Positions 11,445 through 22,600 of a DNA stretch of 64,000 nucleotides are shown piece by piece. Origin of the DNA: Symsagittifera roscoffensis (Eukaryota; Xenacoelomorpha; Acoela; Convolutidae). The translations under genes and the position numbers were made by a program. How positions within the stretch are numbered: position 1 is the first letter of the stretch; each line of letters opens with the position of its first letter. The DNA lies in contig NC_087064.1 in the NCBI RefSeq assembly GCF_963678635.1, forward strand, positions 74,277,465-74,341,464, given 5' to 3'. Under the pieces are notes generated by a model. The model made no database searches and was not told where the DNA came from. It saw nothing but the letters and a program-made list of their open reading frames with translations.

Positions 11445-13460
11445 ACATTTTTAAAGGCCATATGTTTTTAAAAACGCAGGGCATAGCCAATAGCGCAGGG
11501 AAAATTCACAAAACTAATTTGTTGCTTACGGTTAAACCCTTTTATCTCCGATTTTGCAGGGAATATATTTTAATTAACCAAAATGTCGAAACATGAGCTA
11601 GTTTGAGGCCATACCTTTTTGCCAGTATTTTTGGGGAAAAACTGCTTGCGAAGGGGAGATTCCCATGTTTTGTTCTTTTTGTTGCAAGCTTTATCTCAGA
11701 TTCGTGCTTTTAATTTTTGAGAAAAAAAAACAAAATTAAAGTCAATAGGTCAAAAATCCCCTACTGAAACTTTCGAAGGCTGTTTAACTTGGAGTAAAAT
11801 CAAAACAGACTAGCAAATAATGCAGGCACAGAGAGAAGCCGCAGTTTTTACCATGGCTACCAATTTCAGCAAAAAGTGTAAACATTTTCAAAAACATTGC
11901 AAAAAAAACAAAAAACTACATATCCCTACATTTTCATTTTTTAAAATACGATCTAACACTAGCCAAAAAAGCAACAACAACTGCAAATAAATGGTCTATG
12001 CTTAAATCGGCTTAAATACCATTAGAAAGAAATATAACAAACGTGACCCCAAATGAGCACTCTTTTTCAACTTAGTTTTAAAAAAATCTTCGTAATAATA
12101 GACTACGCTTTGCTTAGGTAATGCCAGAGGCGAAGCTGCGCTTTGCAAACACAGGTAATGAAAATGCAAAAAAAAGCACTTAGCAAGCTAACAAAACACA
12201 GTGAAATAAGGAAAAAGAAAAAAATTGAAAAAACACCTTGACAAAAAATTTTGAATATCAGTTTTGAGATATAGAGTTTCAAGTTCTACATCTTTTCCAC
12301 GACCGCATCTAATTTTACTAACACTAGCCACCAAAAAAGCAGCAAATTTTGAGCAAAAAAGGTAGTTCAATGTTCTGGATTTGAATCTCTGACCTGATAA
12401 TTAGGAGTGTCACTCTGTCCTTACATCTGCGCCACGGTCACTTGGAAGTAAGCTAGTGGCCGAGCTAATGCTCGATGTACCTGTTTTAACATTTTTAATA
12501 ACATATTCTACTGATATGTTAATTTCAAAAAAACTGATATTACAGAAAAAAAAACCTGGTAATTTCACTGCTTAAGCAGGAGTTAAGGCGCTTATTTGGA
12601 GAAGAAAACTACTACTGGCTCTTTCAATTGACTTCTTAATCTCAGATTTGGCTGGGTAGTTTCGGAAAAGTGAAAAAGATTCCAAGAAACGATCAAAAAA
12701 ATAAAAATTGACTTTTCCATACAGTTTTCTCAACTTAAGCATGGGAACAGCCTCTTATGCAAGGAAAACTTCCATTGCCAGATGTTTAGATTGAACCCAT
12801 AATATCAGATTTAGCTAGTATTTTTCGAGATTAGTCATAAAAGTTTTTTGGAAACGGCAAAAAAAATGGATTTTTCGGAAGGCTTTTCTACAAAAAATGG
12901 GGTGAAACAGATTACGCAGGGAAAATCTAAGCACTATGTAAGTTTGAGTGAACTATCAACTTCAGAACAGCAGGTCAGTTTTTTAAGAAAAAAAACGAAG
13001 TTTCGCAGGGAAGATTCACATAACTGGTTTTTTGCTTTCGGTTAAACCCTTAATCTCCAATTTGGTATGGTAGTTTTTGAGAAAAATTAAACAAAAAGTC
13101 GAAAAATGGGCTAGTTTGAGGCCATAACTGTTTTCTACCAATTTAGGAATAACTGCTGGAGAAGGCAAGATTCTCATGCTTTGTTCTTTTGATTTTTTCT
13201 TTTGATCTCAGATTTGTGCATATTTGAGAAAATGAAATAAATAGGTCAAAAATCCCCCCACTTAAACTTTCGAAGGCCCTAGGATAAAAAGCCAGCGAAA
13301 AAGCGAAAAATTTAAAATTTTCCAAACTCGCAAAAAACAACTGCAAAAAAAAACAATAAATCCCATGCATTTTCATAATACCTGATTTTTAAACAGGACC
13401 TAACACTAGCCAAAATTAAAGCAACACCATATGCTTTTAAATTGCCAATGCTTAAATATG
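11445..13460. repeat. ~2021-bp tandem duplication, unit A
   Basis: The unit is repeated at about 13463-15482 at an offset near 2021 bp with scattered indels. It contains degenerate ~150-bp repeats, a GCGAAGC-TGC-GCTTTGC hairpin (12130-12146) and a tRNA-like head. No open frame in it is conserved as protein between the copies. Confidence 0.85.
12376..12441 (-). repeat. tRNA-derived SINE-like head (copy 1)
   Basis: On the minus strand TGGCGCAGATG fits the A box and GATTCAAATCC the B box, with a CTCCTAAT anticodon-loop-like segment between them. The acceptor stem cannot be closed, so it is tRNA-derived rather than a functional tRNA. Confidence 0.5.
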
Positions 13461-13462
13461 CA

Positions 13463-15482
13463 AAAATTGGACAATTTTAAAGGCCATATGTTTTTCAAAA
13501 CGCAGGGCATAGCCAATAGCGCAGGGAAAATTCACATAACTAATTTGTTGCTTACGGTTAAACCCTTTATCTCCGATTTTGCAGGGTAGTTATTTTAATT
13601 AACCAAAATGTCGAAACATGAGCTAGTTTGAGGCCATAACTTTTTGCCAGTATTTTGGGGAAAACTGCTTGCGAAGGGGAGATTCCCATGTTTTGTTCTT
13701 TTTGTTGCAACCTTCATCTCAGGTTCGTGCTTTTATTTTTGAGAAAAAAAAACAAAATTAAAGCCAATAGGTCAAAAATCCCCTCCTGAAACTTTCAAAG
13801 GCTGTTTAACTTGGAGTAAAATCAAAACAGACTAGCAAATAACGCAGGCACAGAGAGAAGCAGCAGTTTTTACCATGGCTACCAATTTCAGCAAAAATTT
13901 TAAAAATTTTCAAAAACATCGCAAAAAAAAATAAAAAACAACATATCCCTACATTTTCATTTTTTAAAATACGATCTACCACTAGCCAAAAAGCAACAAC
14001 AACTGCAATTAAATAGTCTATGCTTAAATCGGCTAAAATACCATTAGAAAGAAATATAACAAACGTGACCCCAAATGAGCACTCTTTTTCAACTTAGTTT
14101 TAAAAAAATCTTCGTAATAATAGACTACGCTTTGCTTAGGTAATGCCAGAGGCGAAGCTGCGCTTTGCAAACACAGGTAATGAAAATGCAAAAAAAGCAC
14201 TTAGCAAGCTAACAAAACACAGTGAAATAAGGAAAAAATAAAAAACTGAAAAACACCTTGACAAAAAATTTTGAATATCAGTTTTGAGATAAGGAGTTTC
14301 AAGTTCTACATCTTTTCCAAAACCGCATCCAATTTTACTAACACTAGCCACCAAAAAAGCAGCAAATTTTGAGCAAAAAAGGTAGTTCAATGTTCTGGAT
14401 TTGAATCTCTGACCTGATAATTAGGAGTGTCACTCCGTCTTACATCTGCGCCACGGTCACTTGGAAGTAAGCTAGTGACCGAGCTAATGCTCGATGTACC
14501 TGTTTTAACATTTTTAAAAAAACATATTCTACTGATATGTTAATTTCAAAAAAAATGATATTACAGAAAAAAAACATGGTAATTTCACTGCTTAAGCAGG
14601 AGTTAAGGCGCTTATTTGGAGGAGAAAACTACTACTGGCTCTTTCAATTGACTTCTTAATCTCAGATTTGGCTGGGTAGTTTCGGAAAAGTGAAAAAGAT
14701 TCCAAGAAACGATCAAAAAAATAAAAATTGACTTTTCCATAAAGTTTTCTCAACTTAAGCATGAGAACAGCCTCTTATGCAAGGAAAACTCCACTGCCAG
14801 ATTTTTAGATTGAACCCATAATATCAGATTTAGCTAGTATTTTTCGAGATTAATGATAAAAGTTTTTAGAAACGGCAAAAAAAAAATGGATTTTCCAGAA
14901 AGCTTTTCTACAAAAAATGGGGAGAAACAGATTACGCAGGGAAAATCTAAGCACCATGTTAGTTTGAGTGAACTATCAACCTCAGAACAGCAGGTCAGTT
15001 TTTTAAGAAAAAAAAACGAAGTTTCGCAGGGAAGATTCACATAACTGGTTTTTTGCTTTCGCTTACACCCTTAATCTCCAATTTGGTATGGTAGTTTTTG
15101 AGAAAAATTAAACAAAAAGTCGAAAAATGGGCTAGTTTGAGGCCATAACTGTTTTCTACAAATTTAGGAATAACCGCTGGAGAAGGCAAGATTCTCATGC
15201 TTTGTTCTTTTGATTTTTTCTTTTGATCTCAGATTTGTGCATATTTGAGAAAATGAAATAAATAGGTCAAAAATCCCCCCAGTTAAACTTTCGAAGGCCC
15301 TAGGATAAAAAGCCAGCGGAAAAGCAAAAAATTTAAAATTTTCCAAAGTCTCGCAAAAAACAACTGCAAAAAAAAAACAATAAATCCCATGCATTTTCAT
15401 AATACCTGATTTTTAAACAGGACCTAACACTAGCCAAAATTAAAGCAACACCATATGCTTTTAAATTGCCAATGCTTAAATA
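13463..15482. repeat. ~2021-bp tandem duplication, unit B
   Basis: Second copy of 11445-13460, ending near AATGCTTAAATAGACC where similarity stops. It carries the same hairpin at 14152-14168 and the same tRNA-like head. Confidence 0.85.
14396..14461 (-). repeat. tRNA-derived SINE-like head (copy 2)
   Basis: Duplicate of the head at 12376-12441 with the same A- and B-box words, carried by the 2-kb tandem duplication. Confidence 0.5.
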
Positions 15483-15799
15483 GACCTAAATATGATGAAA
15501 TTGAAGTATACCAAAAGCGCCACTACATGAGCTTTTTTAATTGAGACTAAGGTTCGAAAAAATATACGTAATAATAGACTAAGCTTCGCTTGTGTAAGCA
15601 TGTGAATCACACGTGACACGCAAAATTTCTCCTGAGGTTTCAAACATGTGAATTTGCGAGGCATTTTTTGTAATATTACATCTTCATTTTTTAGATTGCA
15701 ATGGAGCAAATGAGCACGAGTTGAAGTTGTGCTAGAAAAAAAAACTGGATTCGCTGGTGTAAAGAGGAGCAATAAAGACTTAATACTTCAAACATAAAA

Positions 15800-15965
15800 T
15801 ATTTGTACGATAAAGGATTAATGTAAGCTTTGAATGTAAACTCGATTAATGTAAATTTTGAATATAAACTCGATAAATGATTCATTCGAGTTCAACGAAC
15901 GAACTATATCATAAAGGATTAATGTAAACTTGGAATGATTCATTCGAGTTCAACGAACTAACCGC
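15800..15965. repeat. Short direct repeats downstream of the UGT gene
   Basis: AAAGGATTAATGTAA occurs at about 15811 and 15913, and GATTCATTCGAGTTCAACG at about 15880 and 15936. These overlapping local duplications lie in otherwise featureless AT-rich sequence. Confidence 0.6.
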
Positions 15966-16075
15966 CTTTTCTTGAAAAAAGCGGCTGTTTCTGATTGACC
16001 CAACTTGATAGAATAGTAGATGCATTTATTTAGTTTCTTCCAAACAATGATCACGAAGTTTTCAAATAATAAAAG

Positions 16076-16656
16076 TTAGTCTTTTTTGGCTTGTTTGCTG
16101 TGAGGTTTTCTGTTCCCTGAGAAAGTCTTCACCATAAACTTTGATAATTTCAGAGCTGCAATCACTCCCAAGCAAAAAAATCCGAGAACAACAGCAAGAA
16201 CGCCAAATACAGTCGCTCGAATTCCAAACAGATGAATGCCAAATAACTGTTCAGGTTTTACATTGGTGTTTATTTTCAATCTTCCACTTATGACATCTTC
16301 GATAACCTCTGCGCCTTTCGTAAAGCCACCCAACGCAATCTGGTTGTCTCTGTACACTCTCAACTTTTCTTTCATTTGCGTGTATTTACTGTCCTCCAAT
16401 AACTCAATAATGAGTGACTCCATATTTCCATAGTCAAAATTGACCATGTATTTTCCCAGTCCGTACTTCAGAATGATGTTAGAAAGGTACACCTGGTCTC
16501 CGAAACCGGGATGAGTGATCATGGGCTTCATGGCATAGACACTATCTTGAACTGAATTAGAGCCACAGTGGGTGACAAACAGCTTCACCTTGGAGTGTTG
16601 CAGAATCTTCCCCTGTGGAAGATATCGCCCAACAAACAGACGCTCACTGCTGACGG
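16076..16656 (-). CDS. UGT: UGT exon 5: UDP-sugar site and membrane anchor
   Basis: The acceptor AACTGTTTAG ends at 16657; the stop TAA is at 16076-16078. It encodes RYLPQGKILQHSKVKLF and THCGSNSVQDSVYAMKPM, the UGT signature (Cys is tolerated at the residue after His), then GFGDQ and the hydrophobic span VFGVLAVVLGFFCLGVIAAL. It enters with two bases, which fits only if exon 4 ends at the GTTAGA donor. Confidence 0.93.
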
Positions 16657-19600
16657 CTAAACAGTTATAAATTTTAGCGGCAAAAAAAAACAATTTTGAA
16701 TACGGTCAGGGTGTTCTAACACAATTAAGCAGAAATTTTACCATGAACTGAAAAAACTTCGAAATTTAAAAGTAATCTATCATTTAATGCCCAGCAACCC
16801 GGTAAAAATTTATCTGCAATATTTGCGCTCAATAACACAAAAAACTGAAACCATTCTAACGTTCTGTCGTTATTCCGAGGTCTTCAATCATCGCTGTCTT
16901 TACAGCCCAAATAAAATAAAAGTTCCGTTGATTCTTCAGCTGTTCGTAGAACTTTATCAATTCGTCTGCATTCTTCATAAATACTGTGCCCATGCTGATG
17001 AAAATAACTGGCCCATCGGCCTGTTCTATAAAATCAGTCAGCTCCCGAGTCAACTCCGAGTACATCAACTTGTCAGGAACAAAGCCTAAAATACAGAAGC
17101 CATTAGAAACAACAGCATCCAAAATTAAAGAAAAACAAGAATAACCGACTGCTGAGCAAGTAGCCCAGAATGTTCAAACCTGATTGAAGAAGAAATCCAC
17201 AAAAGAAATTGCGAAAATCGAATAGTTTCCTGCTATGATACACTATGCTTTAATATGCTACCACTTCTGACCCCTCTACGAAAAATGAATAGAAACTGTA
17301 AATAGATCCTTGCAATTCCAAGGAAGCGCAAAGGAACCTTCAAAAACTAGTTTTCTAGGAGTAAAAAAAAGTTTTCCAGCAGAGCAAAAACTAAATACAC
17401 GCGAAGATAATTTTGTCAATTCCATGAATTCATTTGAGATCTTAATTAGATTTTACTGCAACTTCGCTCCAACATAGACAAATCATTCAAAGTTTTCAAA
17501 ATTAGGTCGGTGACTTTTAATTCAAAATATAAACCGTAACATTTGGGAGCTTTTTAGCGATACAATACCAAGGTGAATTTAATCTTTAAAACCACTTATT
17601 ACAAAATTCCAACTATTTTTATGTTAGACTTTATTATTTAAAAGGTAACCCTCTTAGTCCCCAATATAAGGCCAAAAATCAATATTTAGCCCAGAGAAGG
17701 CGGTCGCAGCGCACATTCCTCAGTATGCCGCAGACGCTGTTTTTACCATTGAAAAAATGTAATGTTCTTAATTTTTTTCTCCAGTTTTTTAATGTTCTTA
17801 ATTTTTTTCTCCAGTTTTTTTCGAAAGTGAAATTTTCATTATAATTACTCATTGGAACTAGAATCACGACCAAAAAAGCTTTAATTCAGTGGCGAAGCAA
17901 AACTGCTCACCACCTGTGATAAAAAAGAGAATGACTTTCACTACTCGCACATGAACCACGAAATCGAAAAACTTCAAAACATTTCAAAAAAATCGGAAAA
18001 TTGCAAAATCCGAAATCTTGGAAATGAATTACCTGCAGAAATTTTACAAACAGTGGCTAAACGAAGCTGCTCACTTTTCGAATACAACACGAACATAAAA
18101 TGACAAGGTAACCGACAGATATGAGGCCGTAGAAATTCAAGGCAAGATAGCAGAAGAGGCCGAAGAAAAACTCAATATTTTTCAAAAAATATCGAAAAAT
18201 CAATCTAACAAAACTTTTCCTACATTTGTCTTGATTGCGACTTGTATAAAAAATCTTTCCAAGAAAATATGCCAAACAGTAAGACATTTAATTGTTTCAT
18301 AAACATCGAAACGAACTTATAAGGCGGTAACAAAACCGACAATTCTTGAGCAGACACGTTGCGCCGATTCCCCATCAACGCATTTAGATGAAACAATTTA
18401 GTTCTTCAAACGACTGAAAAAGAAGCCTCTAAGCCGATATATTACAAGTCAAAACCTTTTAAGCCGAAAAAATATATATATAGTCAACGTACAGGTAGAA
18501 AAGAGTCAATGAACGCAAGTAAACAAAAAAAAAATATTTTTTTTTACCTTGAAAATCTCAACTTTAGATTTTCGAAGAAAAAATAGATGCCCTTAAAGCT
18601 TTTTGAATAACTAGAGCAATTCATGAATGGAACTATTTTGATCAAATAAACCCAATTTTAGAAAACTGGATCAATAAAACAATTTTTATTTCGATGGGAA
18701 ATCTGAAAATTAAATTCCACTTTCGAAACTAGAAGTGGATCAGGTTTTTCGTGATATTTACACTTTTGCTGTTCGATAGTGGATTTTTCCTTCCTTTTAA
18801 CAAAATAATTGAACTAAACATTAAAAGAAATCAATAGTCAAATCGCGGAAAAGTATATTTGAGCCTGAAAAAAAAAAGAAAAAAAACCATCACGACCTAT
18901 ACAAAAACTGAAATACGATCTAACCAAACTTTTCTTACATTTGTCTTGATTGCGACTTGTATAAAAAATCTTTTCAAGAAAATATGCTAAACAGTAAGAC
19001 ATTTAATTGTTTCATAAACATCGAAACGAACTTATAAGGCGGTAACAAAACCGACAATTCTTGAGCAGACACGTTGCGCCGAATCCCCATCAACGCATTT
19101 AGATGAAACAATTTAGTTCTTCAAACGACTGAAAAAGAAGCCTCTAAGCCGATATATTACAAGTCAAAACCTTTTAAGCCGAAAAAATATATATATAGTC
19201 AACGTACAGGTAGAAAAGAGTCAATGAACGCAAGTAAGCAAAAAAATATATTTTTTTTTACCTTGAAAATCTCAACTTTAGATTTTCGAAGAAAAAATAG
19301 ATGCCCTTAAAGCTTTTTGAATTACTAGAGCAATTCATGAATGGAACTATTTTGATCAAATAAACCCAATTTTAGAAAACTGGATCAAAAAAACAATTTT
19401 TATTTCGATGGGAAATCTGAAAATTAAATTCCACTTTCGAAACTAGAAGTGGATCAGGTTTTTCGTGATATTTACACTTTAGCAGTTCGATAGTGGATTT
19501 TTCCTTGCTTTTAACAAAATAATTGAACTGAACATTAAAAGAAATCAATAGTCAAATCGCGGAAAAGTATATTTGAGCCTGAAAAAAAAAGAAAAAAACC

Positions 19601-22600
19601 ATCACGACCTATACAAAAAACTGAAATACGTTCTTCGACTCCTTAAAAAGAAAAAACTGGTATATTGACGGAGTTGATAAATTTACACGTAACATAAAAA
19701 AATCGCATTGAACGGGCATTTAAAATGCAGTCAAGCTCAAAAACTATCTGTTCGCTGACGAAGTCAGATGACCACCATTTTTTGACCATGTACAAGCTAT
19801 TTTCAAGGTAAAAAAAATTTAGCTTGAAAAACCACCACGCCGTGTAGCTTGAAAACTCACATAATTTCTTCACATAAATTCTTCGAGTTTCTTCTAACTT
19901 TGCGAGGCAACTAAAAAACTTCCTTACCAATTGAAATCACGTTTTCCATTTTGAATCCATTCGGATGAATAATTGGTTGAGCACCGTGAGCTATGTACAT
20001 GGAGAACTGTTGAGTGTAACTGAAAGGCCACAGTCCATTATTGTAGTCAACCTTATCCCAACCATTTTCCGCGTGTATTAGATTGACTGACCGGTAGATG
20101 GGGTACGAAATTGCAAGATCATAAACACCGCTAAAGAAAGCACTCATCAATGCCATAAGCAGACTCGGTTTCTCCTGAACAAAACAATTAAGTTTCATAA
20201 CTTCTTCCTATTAGCCTATCTTAACAATTTTTAATATAATCAGTTTGAAAACTACGCACCCACGGTGTCTCGGTGGGGATTTCGTGCCTATCGAAATAAA
20301 GAGGCTTCTCTGAGTAGGGTTCCATGATCGGCCCCATGAACTGAGTGACAACAGGAATTTTATGTTTTTTGGCCGCTATGGCTGCTCCATTTGCGACCAA
20401 ATCAATGAACATACCATCGAAAACGACTTCCGACGATTTCAGAAAATCATCGACGGCGTGGTACAAAAGAACGGTTCCGTTTGCATGCATAATGTAGTGT
20501 ATCTTCCAGAACTGTGCTACGACATTCGTTGAGAAATCGTGTTCCGGGATGACTTGAAGTTCGTGAAGAGCCGCCACATTAGGTGCAAACTGTTCAACCA
20601 GTTCGGAGCACATATTTGTTGTAAGCAATGTGACATTATGCTTCCGCTCAGTCAAAGATCGTATAATACCTGAAAACTCATATTGCAATTAATTTATTTG
20701 TGAATAATCTGCCCATCAACCAGCTATTTTCGAGATCACAAAAACAGGCTAATTAAACTTAAGTGTCTGAAAAAAGAATTTTTTTTCTTCTGTTAGCTTT
20801 TTTTTTGTAAATAAGGTCCAAAGTTATCATTGTAACCGAATTGTAACACCTGCGCACAACAAACCGGAGTTGAAAGAAAATCAAAAAGATTAGCCTGATG
20901 AGGCTACGGGTCTATCAGATAAGTACACCAGCTGCAGAGATTTTGATAAAAAAGAAAATTTCACACGTTTTCGCAATTATGTGCATCATCAGGATTTTTC
21001 CAATAAACTAATCTAAATGTCAATTAAACATCAATTTACAAATGTTATTTACAATAATTTACATACATTTTTGGTTCTAAACCAACATGTAAGAAATTAG
21101 CCAATCACATTTGACTTCTAAAATTACTATTTAGATTATAATACTTTTAACCTCTAAAATAAATTAAATGTAACAGTCGCCTACCTAAGTCACATATGAG
21201 GTTAAAGAAAAATAGGCCCTATAACCATTGGCTCAAGAGTCAGGGACACTATCTCTTGTGTTTTTCTACCTCAAACGTTCGGAGCCAATTCGGTTCACTT
21301 GCGACATGAGACTACAGTCCGCGTTACGGCTTAAAGGTTTCTACTAAAATACCCCCGAATCCAGAAATAAGAACGCCCCCATGCTTAGGTCAAAACACAC
21401 TCAAGTATTTAAATTGGTTACTTACATACTGACACGACTTCTAGAATCGAGTAACTAAATTAATAAGCAACTCTAGAGTTAATTCGGTAATCAAGTTTAA
21501 CTCAAGAAGTTTGAAGTGAATAAGCTTTGAATCAAGACACAAGTGTTCTGTTTGGACTATTGGGCAGCTTCAGCTGTCCACCTTTCCACCGAAGGTTCAC
21601 TCTGGTCCACTCGATCTTCTCTGTTTCTTCTCGTCACGACCAGCGACTTCGATACCGACATCGTATCGGGCATCTAATTTGAAATATCGGTATCGGTATC
21701 GTTTTTACTGCTTAAGTGGTATCGGTATCATTTTTTCTGAAAATAGCTTTTGAGTATCGGGAAAAGTATCGTTTTGTATTGTATCTTTAAATAGACTCAG
21801 AAAGTTGGAAGGTACACGGGCGATTTAAGTTGGAAGGTACACTTTGAAACAAGATTAAAGAAGGCAAACCAAGTACTGTACCTCCTGAGAAGAAACCTAT
21901 CAGCAAAGATAAATACGTTTGTAAAGTTAGGTCTGTATAAGTCACTAATACTCCCAGTGTTATTATACGGACTCTCATGTACACATATATCGAGGGGGGA
22001 TCAATTGCAGTTGGAGCGATTTCAAAAGAAAGTAATCCGTTGGATCACTGGAAATAAAACGGGAGTGTACATCAACGAACTACGCTTGCTAAACATTTTA
22101 CCCCTGCCCATGTTCATCCAGCTAAATAACATCTTACTTCTTGCCAGTCTTGATTCTAATGAACGAAATGAAATAGTGTTAAACAGGCGAACCACACGGG
22201 CTAGAAATACAGAAATTTTTGAGATGCGAAAAGTGAGAACGGAAAAAGCGAGAAACCATAATCGGTAAATCGATTAGAACCATATATTCATTTTGATAAA
22301 CGAATCGGCCTCAAGACGAGAATTTTAAACACGATGTGGAAATTTGTAAACGAGAGATTTTCAGAAATGACAACGTGCACGTGGCAATTATTCTGTGATT
22401 GTATCACGTGCAGAAACAAGTGGACATTGTTTTAGAGAAGACGCCGGGACCAAGAATCCCAACAGCAGTGCTGTGAATCCCCAACAACAACAACAACAAC
22501 AAATAAAAAACCTTTTGTCGAACATTTGTGACATTCGACCAGAATGGCCAAAATGCAATTTGTGCAGAATTCGGAATTTTAGCAGTAAGCCTTCCGGATT

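Larger units (their letters stand above)
10619..15637. mobile_element. 5-kb segment bounded by inverted repeats (possible non-autonomous element)
   Basis: The left end 10619-10655 starts CCTTGGGAGAAATTGCG. The right end 15598-15637, read on the other strand, starts CCTCAGGAGAAATTTTGC. Both continue into a CACACGTGATTCAYATG-like block, so about 37 bases are inverted. The left flank (10655-11000) is rich in CATGTGAT-like words that could be subterminal repeats. No transposase and no clear target duplication was seen. The inside is a tandem-duplicated repeat tract. Confidence 0.4.

Noticed and set aside
16902-16904. GTAAAG as the UGT exon 4 donor
   Set aside because: It looks like a good donor but leaves phase 0, while exon 5 needs one base. 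The downstream GTTAGA at 16860 gives the correct frame and family-like spacing before the LPQ motif.
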